Both the position numbers and the translations under genes were made by a program. Shown in pieces: positions 45,277-58,200 of a stretch of 64,000 nt of DNA. The notes under the pieces were generated by a model. The model did no database searches, was not told the origin of the DNA, and was given only the letters and a program-made list of their open reading frames with translations. Position 1 is the first letter of the stretch; the number at the start of each line of letters is the position of its first letter. This stretch comes from Pleodorina starrii (lineage: Eukaryota > Chlorophyta > Chlorophyceae > Chlamydomonadales > Volvocaceae): the NCBI GenBank assembly GCA_030267565.1, contig BRXU01000001.1:4650001-4714000 (forward strand), given 5' to 3'.

Positions 45277-48200
45277 CGCAACCCCCCGCCGGCCCGCCCG
45301 CCCTCCCCCCCCGGTCTGGTCCGGTCAGGGAGATGAGTGTCGCTCAGTACTTCAAGGACACTGGCCGCCCGCTGCGCTTCCCGTCGCTGCCGTGCGCCCA
45401 CGTGGGCGAGCGCCACCGCCCCACCTACATCCCCGCGGAGCTGTGCACGTGAGGCAGGGAGGGAGGGAGGCAGGGAGGTTTGGAGGGAGGCGCGGGCCAC
45501 CGGCTCCCCTCCTGGGGCCTGGGTTCAGGGTTTGGGGTCGAGGGGTGTTACGGGTCGTACCGGGAGCTCCTCCCTTCCTCCCTCCCGCTGCTCCAGTCGA
45601 ACCAACGCAGGCTTCATACTTCTTACCCGCACCGTCCCCCCGCCCCCGGGGCTACAACGTCAACGCAGGATTCCCGGTTTCGTTGTTCTTGCATTACACT
45701 CTTCAAACCCCTGCCCTCCGCCCCGTCCGTATGCCGTATGCCCTCCCCCAGTGTGATCGGGGGCCAGCGCAAGATGAAACTGGACGCCAGGCAGAATGAC
45801 GGAATGATCACCGCGGCCAAGCAGGACCCGCAGACCAAGGCGGAGGCGGTCAGGAAGCAGGTGCGGGGCGGGGCGGGGCGGAAGGGGAGGGGGTGACGGA
45901 GCTTGAGAGGCGCCATAGCGGGGGGGGGGGGCCGGGGCGGCGGGTCTAACGCCCACCGCATGTCCACCCATAGCCTTGCACCCGGGGGGATGAAGCCATT
46001 GCCTTTCCCTCTCGTCTGGTCAGTTCTGTGCTTGTGTGCTTGCACTGTCTTGCATGGCTGCTCTCTGAGACCACGTGATGCCTCGTCAGTCAATCAGTGG
46101 CAGAGCTCCCAGGTGTGCTTCCCCCCGCCCCCCCCCCCGTGGCCCCTCGTGCCTCTTTGGACGCCGCCCTTGTTGTTTTCTTCCCTCAGGCCACCCGCGT
46201 CCAGGCGACTCTGGGCGAAGGCCGCACGGACGCCCAGTGGGGCCTCAAGGTCACGACGGAGCTCCGGAAGCTGACGGGACGCGTGCTGCCGACGCCGGTG
46301 CTGGCGTACGGCAACCCGCCCGCCTTTGACGTGGGCCCCACGGGCTCTTGGAACCTCAAGTGAGCAGCCGCTGAGGAGGGATGAGGGATGAGGGATGGGG
46401 AGGGGCTGACTGGGAGGGAGGGAGGGAGGAAGGGGGGAGAGGAGGGGGGAAGGGGGAAGGGGGAGGTGGGTATGGCGCTGTCGGCGGATGAGGGCGGGGG
46501 CAAGTCTGTTGTGTTACGAAGGGCTCTGTGGAAGCTTCCGGCAGCAGCGATGGCAGCTGTGAGGCCGGTCTGACGTTTCTCCCGCCCTCCCCCCCCCTTC
46601 ACTGCATCGCCCGTTTTCCGAGGACCTGGCCTGAGTCCCGACACTCACGCCCCGTCGACCCGCCTTTGATCCGTCTGTTTGTCCACCCGTCCTCCATCCA
46701 TCCATCCATCCATCCATCCATCCATCCGCGCTGCACTGCACTGCGCCTGAATAGTGCGCTCACGCCCTCCCTCCCTGCCGCCCCCAGGAACGTCAAGTTC
46801 GCGGATCCGCGCAACCTGGACTCCTGGGCGGTGGTGGTGCTCATCCCGCAGGAGGTGGGGGAGGGAGGGGCTGGGGGCTGAAACCTGGGAGAGGTGCGGG
46901 GCCAGGGGCTGATCAGCGCTGTGCTGTGCTGTGTGCTGTCTGCGAGGGGGGGACAGACGACGGTTCGGTTGACAGCCCTTGTGCGACCGCGGCGTTGTCA
47001 GCCTCTTACCTCTACCTCGGCCGCGTGCGAGCGAATGGCTTCTCTGCGGCAGTGCGGCTCCGTGCCCCTCCGCCCCCCTGACCCCCTCTGCCCCCTGTCC
47101 GCTATTTCCTCCTCGGACCCCTCCTCGGCCTCTCCCACCCCACCCCCCCTCCGTTTTGTTTTTCCTTGGCTCCTCCCCTGGTGCGCCTCTCCCCCCTCTC
47201 CCCCTCAACGCCCCCGTTTCCACCTCCATACGGGTACTGTCGCGTTTCGCCCCCAAACGTATGTCAGCCTTCGGACTGTTCCAACCGGCCCCCCTCCCCT
47301 GCCCTGCCCTGCTCCTCCCCCCTCTCCCCCCTCTCCCCCCTCCCCCTCCCCCTCCGCCTCCAGTACGTGGACTTCGACGGCGAGGGCTCTCTGTGGGACT
47401 TCCTGGTGGACCTGTGCGCCAACATGGAGCTGTGTGGCATGAAAGTGGTGGGTGAGGGAGGGAGGGAGGGAGGGAGGGAGGGCGTGGGACCCTTTGATAG
47501 GGGGGGGCGTAGGGGCGGGGGGGGAGGAATGGAAGGGAGGTGGGGTGCAGTGCTGGTCGGGGGATGCACGCCGGGGCGGGGCAGGGCGGGGCGGAAGTGA
47601 GGTAGGAGACCCGTGGACACTATTTCGCCTCTGAACCTGGCCGGGCCGAAAAGAAATGTTCCCTCCCTCCTCCGCCCTGCCACGTCCCAATTCTGTTTTG
47701 GCTTCCTTTTCCGCCTCCGCCTCCGTCGACCGCTTGCAGGCCAACCCCGTGCGCCGCGGCTCCGAGGACTCGCCCCCCGTGGAGTGGCAGGGCGGCGGAC
47801 GCGGCGGCGGACGCGGCATCGAGGCGACCATGCGGGCGGCCGCCGATGCCGCCAAGGCCAAGTACGGCAAGCCCGCGCAGCTGTTGCTGGTGGTGCTGCC
47901 CGAGAAGGTGGGTGGTGTGTGGAGGCGGAGGTGGAGGTGGAGGTGGGGGCTGGCGGGGCGGTTAACGGGGGGTGGGGAGCGGAGTTGCACCCCTGCGTGT
48001 CTCGTGGTAGGGTATGTGTGTATTGCTGTTTCACTTGACCGACCGACCTGCACAAAACGTGTTGCTGCCGTTGGGGCCCTCGAGCTGATGATGCCCGCCC
48101 GGCCGTATACACGCTTTTCAGTCCATATGCCATAAGGGGGGGGGCGGCGCCCTCCACTTCCACTTCCGCGAAACGGTTACGGTACACTGCTGGGCCAAGC

Positions 48201-51200
48201 TGAGCCCCTCATTCCTGTTTCAACCGGATGTCATTGCTCCACTGCCGGTGTGCGCCGCCCCTCACAGATCTCTCACACAACCTCCCCCATGTCAACGGAT
48301 CCTTCTTTCAGCCCCGCAACCATTAACACCTCCCCCCTTCCCCCTCCTCCCCGTGCTCCTCCCCGCTTGTACGATGGCAGTTGGTCGACGAGTACAAGGA
48401 GATCAAGCGCGTCTCCGACATTGAGCTCGGCATCCCCTCGCAAGTGATTGCCGGGAGCAAGGTGGGGCGGCGGCGGCGGCGAGGGGGTGGGGGAGGGAGG
48501 GGTGTGAGAGGCACAGGGAGAGGCATATCGGCGGGTCGGAGGATCTATCTATTCGCGGGGTCTGCGCGGCAATGGGCGGCAGATTGGGGCCCCTGGCGCG
48601 TCGCGTGAGGCGCTGCTTCCTCTTCGCTCTCACCCACACGTGTGGGCCCCCGCCCCCGTGCCTCCCTCTCTCCCTCCCTCCTTCCGCCTCTTTGGACTGT
48701 CATACTCTACCCTCCCCCCTCCCCCCCTGCAGGCCAAGGTCGGCACCCGCCCCGGCTCCAAGGGCGGCGGCCCGCAGTACTGCGCCAACGTGGCCATGAA
48801 GATCAACAACAAGCTGGGCGGAGTCAATGTGACGCTGTCGGGCGGACTCAAGTGGGGCGGGGAGGGAGGGAGGGGGGGAGGGAGGGAGGGAGGGAGGGAG
48901 GAATGAGGCGGTGGAGGGCACGCGGGGGCCGGCAGTGGGTGAGTGTGTGTGTGCGCGTGTTTGGGATGGCGCATCCCGTGTTCGCGCAGTTGGCCAAAAG
49001 GGCTGGAGGGCGGAGGGGACGAACCTACCCACGAATCACCCACTCACTCACCCACCCACCCACTCACTCACTCACTCACTCACCTTCCTGCCTGCCTCTG
49101 CTGCTGCTGCTGCCTCTGCTGCTGCACACCGCACTCGTCACTCGTCATTCCGCAGGTATCTGCCGGTGCTGGGCGGCCAGGGCGCCACGCCCTTCATGAT
49201 CATGGGCGCCGATGTGACGCACCCCACGGGGGCGGCGGCGCGCGCGGACGTGCGCGACCCCTCCGTGGCTGCCGTGGTGGCCTCTATGGACAGCACTCTG
49301 GGCCGCTGGGCCACCCGCGTGCTGCTGCAGACGGGGCGGCAGGAGGTGATCACCGGCATGGCCACTGCCACCAAGGAGCTGCTGCTTGAGTTCTACAAGG
49401 CCAACAGGTGAGCGAGGGAGTGGTGGGGCGGGGGGGTCGGTGGGTCGGGTGGTCGGCAGCTGAAATCACGGTCCTTGTATTGGGTGGGGTGGGGTGGGGT
49501 GGGGTGGGGTGGGGTGGGGTGGCATCATTCCTCCGCCGCCGCGTCCCCTCGCTACAGCCCGACCGCCCCGCGCACCTCCATGCCCCTCCTCCAGTCCTTG
49601 CACTCTGAAACCCATCGCCTGACTCCCATCGCCTCAGGCAAGCCAAGCCCATGCGGATTGTCATGTACCGTGACGGCGTCTCGGAGGGGCAGTTCGATCA
49701 GGTGCTGGCGGAGGAATACATGGCCATCCGCCAGGTGCGTAGTGTATTGGGGGGAGGGGAGGGGGGGCTGAGGGTGGCAGCTTTGGCTGGGTCGATGGAC
49801 GGATGTGTTGATCGTGGACTGCGCTTCGCACCACTCAGGTCCTTGCTAATCCCTTCATCCCTCCTCGTCCCCGCCCCCCCCCAGGCCTGTAAGGAGCTGG
49901 AGGAGGGCTACCGGCCGCCCATCACCTTCGTGGTGGTGCAGAAGCGCCACAACACGCGGCTGCTGCCGGCCGACGGAGCCGCCGCGGACAACAAGTGAGG
50001 GCGGCAGCAGCAGCAGGGGAAGGGAAGGGAAGGGAAGGGGGTCTCGCTGGGTGTGACCGGGGGGGGGGCGGGACGGGGGGCGGGACGGGGTCCAAGAAGT
50101 ACATATGAAACTGCAAGGGTGGTGAAGTGTGCTCCAGGTCGGCGGCTGAATCTGGTGGCTCGTCCGTCGAGCCAGCGTTGGCCTGCTGCTGGCGCCCGCC
50201 TGCTGTTTGTGAGCCCCCTCCCGCCTAGCGCCCAAGCATACCTCGCGGCCCCCCCTGCCTCAACACGCTCCACCACGGCGGGTGTCAACTAGCGGCGCAC
50301 CACGAGGCAGTGAGACCCCCCACCCCCCGCCCCCCAACCCCCACTCGCACCCTCAGGGGCAACGTGGTGCCCGGCGTGGTGGTGGACAAGGGCATCGTCT
50401 CTCCGGACGGCTTCGACTTTTACCTCAACTCGCACGCCGGGCTGCAGGTGGGTGCCGACTGCAGAACCCGCATCGCACGCGGGGGCCAGGCTGGGATGGG
50501 CTGGGAATCCCAGCGTCTGCAGCAATTTGCCTAGCCCCGATCAGACGGCGCGGTTGGGGGACCTGTTCGCCGCCGCTCGGTGTGGAGTGGAGTGGCGTGG
50601 CGCACCCCGGGAGCGACCTTTCCACCGATAGATCTGATCATTTTTGGCGTGTCGTCTCGTGTCGTGTCGTGTCTCGTCTCGTCTCGGGGGGGGTTTGGGG
50701 AGCTTGGGGATGTTGTTGTTTGTCGGTGGGTCCACGTGGTGGCGGTGTGCAGACCTACCGGCGGGCTCCCCCTCTGGTCCATGTCGGCTTGCGAACAGAA
50801 CGGATGCGTTTGGCACCTTTTCGCCCCGCACCCCCCCCCCCCCGCTGCTTGAAGCCCGTCAAATGATACCTGCATCCCGAGCCTGACCCCCCTCACTCGG
50901 CAACCGGCTGCTCGTGTGTCTGCAGGGAACCAACAAGCCAGCACACTACCACGTGCTGATTGACGAGATTGGTTTCGGAGCGGACGGAGTGCAGATCCTC
51001 ACCTACTGGATGTGCTACCTCTACCAGCGCACCACCAAGTACGTCGTGGCCCTCGGGGTACCGTACTGCACTGGAGGGAGGGAAGGGGGCGGACTTGAGA
51101 CACATGCGCGACGCAGGAGGGGACTGGGCTGCCGTTGTGTATTGTGTGCCGCTTGCTTGTGAACCCCGCGGGAGGGAAAGGGCTTGTGCGGGTGACTGAA

Positions 51201-51962
51201 GGCGGCGGCGTGAGGACTCCCGCTCCTCCCCGTCCCTGCCTGCTCTTAAACTGCGCCTTCCCCCACCCCCGCCCTCGCGGTCCCCACCCTCCATCCAACC
51301 CCGCCCTGACCCCCCTCCCGCAGGTCGGTTAGCTACTGCCCGCCCGCTTACTACGCGGACCGCGCCGCCTTCCGCGGCCGCACGCTGCTGGTGAGTGGCG
51401 GCATTGATAGCCCACCAGTGCAGGACCCCGAGGGGGGGGTGGCGGCCCGGGTGATACCGGATACGGCAAGGCGGGGCCCCTCTGTCGACCCTTGCCTGGA
51501 TTTCGGTTTAGTTGTGTCGTGCTGCGAGACGCTACCGAGCCGCTGCCGCGCCCACCCCGCTCGCTCCCAACGTGCGTGCATTCCAGTTTGTCGTTTTTGG
51601 TCATTCTGGCGCTGTCCCGTTCCACCTCATTCAGTGCACCTTCCATTCCTGGATGGTGATGGCTGTCTCCCTTGCTTGCCCTGCTTCCCCGGACCCGCTA
51701 CTGTACCTGCCCCGTTGCCGCCGCCCCCTTTCCCCGGGCCCCCTGACCCTCCCCTCCCCACCTGGTTTCACATCTGTTTGCCTACCTGACTGCCTCCCCC
51801 CCCTTTCCCCCTCACCCCCCTAAGGCCGCCTCCTCGTCCGCTTCGGACAGCGCCAGCGAGGCGGGCTCCGTGCGCGGGGCGCAGGGCCCGGGTGGCGCCA
51901 GCGGCCCCGCCAGGTTCGCCGGTATCAACAAGGGGCTGGGCAACGTGCTGTACTTCATGTGA
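40313..51962 (+). CDS. AGO: Argonaute protein
   Basis: Twenty-seven exons join exactly in frame to about 1,057 residues, from MSRQ to the typical C-end NVLYFM. The exon list is 40313-40325, 40409-40441, 40853-41068, 41266-41360, 41735-41863, 42086-42137, 42457-42716, 43152-43235, 43444-43536, 43665-43799, 44231-44404, 44560-44663, 45329-45448, 45752-45860, 46190-46359, 46788-46854, 47364-47447, 47740-47907, 48381-48461, 48733-48851, 49156-49407, 49638-49734, 49885-49994, 50357-50447, 50926-51038, 51324-51390, 51825-51962. Residues 1-90 are Gly-rich with GRGG repeats. An N domain follows, interrupted by a second RGG block (about 180-210), then PAZ (about 365-510, [23 protein letters not shown]), MID (about 600-735, [21 protein letters not shown]) and PIWI. 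Slicer residues are D about 788 (GADVTHP), E about 832 (RQEVITG), D about 865 (YRDGVSEG) and H about 959 (KPAHYHVL), so RNA-guided cleavage should be possible. Confidence 0.97.
45225..45274 (+). repeat. TC dinucleotide repeat
   Basis: An uninterrupted (TC)n run of about 50 bp lies in the Argonaute intron just before the exon encoding YFKDTGRP. Confidence 0.95.
49482..49521 (+). repeat. GGGGT pentanucleotide repeat
   Basis: Eight GGGGT/GGGTG units lie in the Argonaute intron between exons 21 and 22. The run could form a G-quadruplex in DNA or pre-mRNA. Confidence 0.9.
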
Positions 51963-52831
51963 GGCAGCCAACCAGCAGGTGCTTGAGCAGGAGGCTGGCT
52001 GTGTGGCGGGGCTGAGGGGGGGGAAGCGGCTTGCCGGTGAGGATGGCGGGCGGGGTCGGGTCAGCAGAGAATGGACCGCGAGATGGACAGCTGGGGGTCG
52101 CCGATGGCCCCCTGGCGGTCTGCAGTGGGAGGGCGCAGGCTGCTGCTCCCTCTGCTGCTGCGACTGCTGATCTGGCAGCATTGCTGGTCGATAAGCAGTA
52201 ATGCTGAGGAGGGACATGAAGTGACGTGCGTGTGTCCATTGCGCCGTGCCTTTGTATGAACGCCGGTGTGGCAGCACGGCGGGCGTGTGGTCGCTCAGGC
52301 GTTCTTGTTTGCGGTCCGATCGACCAAAACTTGTGTGTTAAAGATTTGTGGCATTTTCAAATAAAGGCTTTGTCCGACGTGCTGTGTATATGGCCTAAAA
52401 GATTCTCCCCTCCTGGCAGAGATGATTGTTCACAAGTAGGTGGTACGAAGGAGGAAGTACGGCAGATGGCGTGTGCCGGCCGTTGCCTTAATCAGTCCGG
52501 TTCGGGCGAGTGTGTCTGCCCGTGGTGGATGGCGCCCGCTTGAACCATTTTCAATCTGGCAATTTACACAAGGTTGAAAAGAATCTGGCATGGTAGGTTT
52601 AGCGCGCGTCGTTAAGTACGGAGTGTATCCGTGCGCTGGTCGGGGGCCCGGGCATGTCGATGGCATGTTGACGTGCTCTTCGAGCCCCCCCCCCCGGCTG
52701 CCAGTCGTTTTGTGTGTGGTCAAATGTCGTAACTATGCCGGTGAAGGCAGACATTGGAGGACTGAGGGGCGCCACTCACGCGGGTCCGTTGGTCAGCTGC
52801 GTTGTTCGCCCAAACGCCAATCTGTACAATC

Positions 52832-52836
52832 TGTAA
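52832..52836 (+). terminator. TGTAA poly(A) signal of the Argonaute gene
   Basis: TGTAA lies about 870 bp beyond the TGA at 51960-51962. The lower-GC stretch from 52250 onward is consistent with a 3' UTR. Confidence 0.45.
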
Positions 52837-52849
52837 TTCATTCCGCACT

Positions 52850-55200
52850 GTTGAGACCCCGACACGTGAGCATGCGTACTGGCGACTACAGCTGACCTGA
52901 CCTGACCTGTTTACGCTGGACCTCAAGCCCTAGCGTGTGTAAACGGAGCAGACTGTTGCCTCTTCGGCGGGTACAGACCACTACCGCGCTGACCGCATTT
53001 TCGAGAAAGACGGGTTGCTTTTCCCACTCCTCCGTGTCTGGGCTCCGTCTCACTCGAATCACATCTGGGTACCCGCACGCATTCTTCCCAGGTTTGCCAG
53101 ACACATCATTGGTTGCTTGACATTCAACCGTGATGGGTTCTACCAGTGCAGGGGATTGGGACATGGCTAAAAAGCTATGCATATGACCTACTGTCCGTCC
53201 CACCACACCCCCCACATGGGTTGCAGAGCCCTCGGTGAAGGTCAGGACCGAACTGGTGACCTTCCGCTCACAAATCCAGTGCCCTAATTCTCAGCACTTC
53301 CCGGAGAGGACATCCTACTTACAGGTGGGGTGCCGGGCAGGTGGGGAATGTTTTGTGGGTGATGGTGGATCGGTGGGGGAAGCTGGCAAGTTGGGTAGCC
53401 TCCCACTCCCACTCCCACTCCCACAGTGTGCTCGTTCTTCCCGCCACATTTATGATCTCAGGCGAGAGCAGGCACATAGGTAGCACCCAGCTGGTCGCCC
53501 TCCCTGCTGCCGCCAACGCCCCAGGTGCCCTCCCAAGAGAAAGTACAAAGTCGCCGAACCATACACCGAACCATGGGACCGGCCAAACCGTCCCAAAGCC
53601 TCTCCTCCCTCGGTTTGGGGTGAGGGCGCGAAGCAGCCGAAGTGGGGGCGTGGGCGTGTGCTGCGCCTCTGCAGCGTCCGTGATGCAGCCGCGTGGGTGT
53701 GCCGGCCTTGCGCCACCTGGGCAGCACGAGTCCCTTCCGAGGCGCGCAGAGGCACTCGTACGACCCAAGAGGCGGCGCAATCGATTTGCTGCCTCCCAGC
53801 AAACACCAGCAATAATTCCCCCGACGGGACAGGACGGGACAACAACAACAACAACAAAAACAACAACAGCAAACTAGCAACGGCAGCAGTTGCAATGCCG
53901 GCTCCTGCAGCCCCCAGCAGCCATGTCGGCCCAGCAAGGGGGGAGGGGCCAGTTCCAATCGCGCGATGTGTTGGAACCCCCACATGCAATCCGTCACCGA
54001 CCCGCGGGTCGCCCCCTTCGCAATGCGCTCTCGACGACACCCACACAGTCGCGCTGAACAACCCAAGCCGCCACAGCCATACGGGGGGAGGGGGTTTCTA
54101 AGCCGTCCAACAAATAGTCATCAAGCCGCATCACACGAGCGCACTCTCCCTCCTCCCCCTCCCCCCCATCCCTCTTCCCCTCCGAGCAGCACACGGTTGC
54201 TAACAGTGATTGAGGCACCAGCAGCAGTCAACCAGTCTGATACTCACTCCTGCGCGCTGCTGCTATCCGGTCGCTCACCATATCCCCTCCGTCTCCTTCC
54301 CCGCCCCTTGTTTCCCTCGCGTCTATTCAACCTTGTACAGCACATGTACGGCACGACACACGTATGACGCAACATGCCCTTCGCTCCATCGCTCAATTCG
54401 TTCCATTGCATTGCTGTGATTAGAAATCTTCTAACTTCTTCATCAGTTTACCCTCCCTGGACAGCGCTTCTCTGATGGGCGACTCACACACATGCTCACC
54501 GCCCCCACGCGCACCCACCCACCCAGCCACGAGCGGACAGCATATCGCTACCTCAACCTCACAGCTCACACACCGCTCTCCACCCACCACAGAGCCCAAC
54601 AAAACGCAGCAGTTCCTCGCAGTCACACGCAGCGACATGCGAAGGCTACCTCAAACTCACACTCACACAAGCACAAGCACGCGCCGCGCGCCTGCACAAA
54701 ACGTTGCGCACTGACGTACGACAAAAAATACGACACGACGGTCAACACGAGCCAGGAAGAGGCCCGCGAAGACGGACGATGGGGAAACGCACCCGATTGC
54801 GAATGGTGGACCCCAAAGGTTGGTTGGGGGCAGCCCCTCCCCTCCCCCCACCCCCACCCCCCCCACCCCCACCACCCTTTACTAACACACCGCACTCATC
54901 CCGCCGGACCACACGTGTGCACCCCATACCGCCACCGCCACCTGCACCGCCACCTGCCGTTGCGGCGCAGGAAACACAACAGAGGTGACTGCCTCGCTGC
55001 CCAGCCCCGCTTCCGCCCGCCCCGCCCGCTTGTCGTCTGCAGCCGACTTCCAACACCGACTGCCGATTGTGGTGCGGCGCATGTCCCCTTCACCGCACTG
55101 CACTGCCCTGCACCATCCAATTCATCCATCCACCCATCCATCTATCCACCCATCCATCCATCCATCCAATTCGTCGGACAGAGGCCGCTGCCGGCTGCTG
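52850..55200. other. Convergent intergenic interval
   Basis: It should contain the 3' UTR of the minus-strand cyclase. A balanced-composition minus-strand frame at 52886-53215 (MSQSPALVEPITVECQAT, then GYPDVIRVRR) could be transposon-derived, but no family was recognised. CAA trinucleotides occur at 53841-53872, and CCAT/CATC tetramers at 55120-55168. Confidence 0.45.
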
Positions 55201-58200
55201 CTACCGACCCGTGGGTCGACGTGACCCACTCCGCGACGAATTCCCATTCCCACCCCCGAACAACATGTTCTCCAACGTCGAGTGAGTCCGCACCAGAGAG
55301 CTACCCCGCCGGGACCCCTCACCACCCTCCCGGGCAAACCCGCCGCCGCCGCCGCCGCCGCGCTGACCTCGCTGCCAGTCGGACCGCTTCGGCGGCGCTG
55401 ACGGCGGCGGCGGCTGCGCCGCCGCCGTCCCGCTGGTGTCGTGCAGCCCGGACGCCCGGCTCGACGCGGCCTCATTAATGACCGACAGCCCCCTGCCACC
55501 GACGCCTCTGCTCCCGCCTGTGGTGGCAGGGGCGCTCTCCTCCGCGGCCTTTGCCTTTGAGGCCGCCGCCTGCGCCATCGCCGCCATCGCCGCCGCCTCC
55601 GCCTCCGCCTCCTCCGCCGCACACGCCGCCGCCACCTCGTGGATGTTGGTGAGGGTGCCCAGCAGCATGGCCCGCTGCTTCATGTCGCGACGTTGGCGAG
55701 TGGCTCCCTCCGATTGGGGGGCCCACAGGAAGGTGTCCATTCGGCCCTTGCCCTTGACCTGAGGGGGGAGGGGTGGGGTGGGGTGGGGGTCGTAGGTAGT
55801 ATGGAACGTGGAACGAGGGGCGACGAGGGGTGTTCCGAAAGTGCAATGCGGTCTCAGTGCTGGTGGGGAAAGGTAGGTAGGGAGGGAGGGAGGCAAGGGG
55901 GTGGGCGACACGGCAGCCGGGGCCGAACCCCACCCCTTCCTTGCACGCCTCGGCCCCGGGTCTGAACCGGCCCGACCTGACCTAAGCACCAGTCTCCCCG
56001 CCCCGCACCTCCATTCCCCGCCCCCCGCCCCCCGCACCTCCACTCCCCCGGTGGCCACCCAGCCGATCTCCTCCTCCCCCGCCCGCAGCAATGACCGCGT
56101 GGAGGCAGACACGTGAATGCAACCCGGCCGACCGGTGCTCTCCTGCAGGGAGGGAGGGGGGAGGGGGGAGGGAGGGAGGAGTGTTGGATGCCCCGAGAGG
56201 CAGTCGTGGCTGGCCTGTTCAGGCAATCCAGGAAACAAGGATGTGTGCTTTCTTCCCTTCTTTCGGCACTGCTTTCCGTCGCCCCGTGTCCTGCCCTATA
56301 CGACGGTCATATGCAGCCCAAGGCTTGGGTCGATGCAACGGAAAAAGAAGATGGCCCGACCAGACAATACCGGTACGGTTGACAGCTGATGCACCGCACC
56401 CAGGCACGCAATCCAAAACACACACACACCGCCCCGCCCCCCCCACCCCGCCCCGCCCCGCCCCGCCCCACCATGCGGCTAGCGGTGTTGATGGTGTCGC
56501 CGAAGAGGCAGAACCGGGGCATCTTCTGACCCACCACTCCGCTAGTGGCGGGGCCGCTGTGGATGCCGATACGCATCTGAAATTACCCAGCAAGCCAACC
56601 AGAAGCAGCAGCGGCAGCAGCAGCGGGGGAAGCAGCGGGGGTAGCGGCGGTTTGGTCGAGATAGAGATCGGGGGCCAGGCCGGGGGGCGGCCACTATGGA
56701 AACCATGCCTCACTCCGACCTGCCACTCCGTGCCGTACTTCCAGCCAACTTACAGTACGGCAAGTAACCGCACATTATTAGGGGCTTGGAGCCTCACGCA
56801 CCCACACACCCGGACGCTCAGCCGCACGCTTCCCCCCCAACCCCCCCCCCCCCCGCTGTCCGCACCTGCACCCTCCGACCCGTGTTGGGCAGCCGCACCC
56901 GGGCCGCCTCACCGAGCATGGCCCGCGCAAAGGCCACCGTCCGGGTGGCGTGCAGCGGGTCGGCGTCCTCCCGACTGCGCACCGCCGCCCCGTAGCCGTC
57001 CTCGTCCCGAGCCATCAGCCCACCGGCGACCTGCGGGGGTGGGTGGGGTGGGGGGGGATGGGCGGGTGCAGAATGCGGTCGTAGGAGAGGAGAGGAGAGG
57101 GGACACACTACCCCTAAAACCCTAAAACCCAGTACCGACCAGTCTGTGGGTTTGCGGAGGCAGCTGACAGACGGCTGCGTGGTGGGTGGTTGGGTGGGTG
57201 GGGCTGCTGTAGCTTCTAATGGGTCCCGGGAAGACGAAAACAGATCAGCGTCAACCACCAACCGCCCCAACCGCACCATGTAGCAGTCTCCGATAGTCTC
57301 AACCTTGTAAACGCCGTACACGTCCGTCAGGCTGTGGGGTGGGGTGAGGGCGGGGTTGAGGGCGGGGTTGAGGGCGGGTCAGCAGATCCGGTCGGGTCGG
57401 GTGGGGTCGGGTCACCCACCCATCCATACGCCCAGACTAGGCGCCTATTCGCTCCATTGCGCGTCCCCTCCCCCTCCCCCACCCCCGATCTGCAACATCC
57501 CCCCCCCAACCCCCCATCCCCCCCAACCCCACCTGTCTAATCTGGTGTAGAGGTCATTTAGAAAGGTCATGACAGTGGCGGGGGCCACCTCCTTACACAT
57601 CTCCGTGAAGCCCTTGATGTCTGGAGGAGGGGGGGAGGGGGAGAGAGGGGTCCACGGATAGGCCGGAGGGGGGGGGCAGGGGGAGGGTGACTGCCGGGTA
57701 CCTTCTCCATCCCACCCCAGGATTCGATATGCGGTGCGAAGGAGAGGAGAGGCGGTGTAGAGAGGGGGTTGGAGGAGAGGCGGGGGATCAACAAAGCTTT
57801 GCTTCACCGGATGGCTTCGTTGCGCGGTGCGGTGCGGTGCAGTGCGGTGCGGTGCGGTGCGGTCATCACCGAAGAGAACAATCCTCTTGGGGGGGGGGCG
57901 GACAGCGCAAGCCGGACGAGGAGGCAGGTGGGGTGGGGTCTGGGTACAGGTACAGGGGTAGATGTGAATGTAGTGATACAGCGGTGGGAGACCGCCTTCA
58001 GGGCCCCGCTGCAATAGTGCCGTCACTTCACTGCGGCTCGTCCCCCTCCCTCCACCCACCCCCTCTCCCTCCCCCTCCCCCTCCCACCTCACCAGCGAAC
58101 AGCACTGTGATGCACTCGTGAGAGGTGGCCACCGCTGCGGGGTCCTGTGGAGGAGAGGGGGGCGGAGAGGGAGGCACGAGGGGGGGGGAGGGGGAATGAA

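Noticed and set aside
54492..55478. 328-residue plus-strand ORF rich in H, T and P
   Set aside because: It is low-complexity CAC/CCA sequence with no splice or motif support, and it overlaps the cyclase 3' end in antisense.
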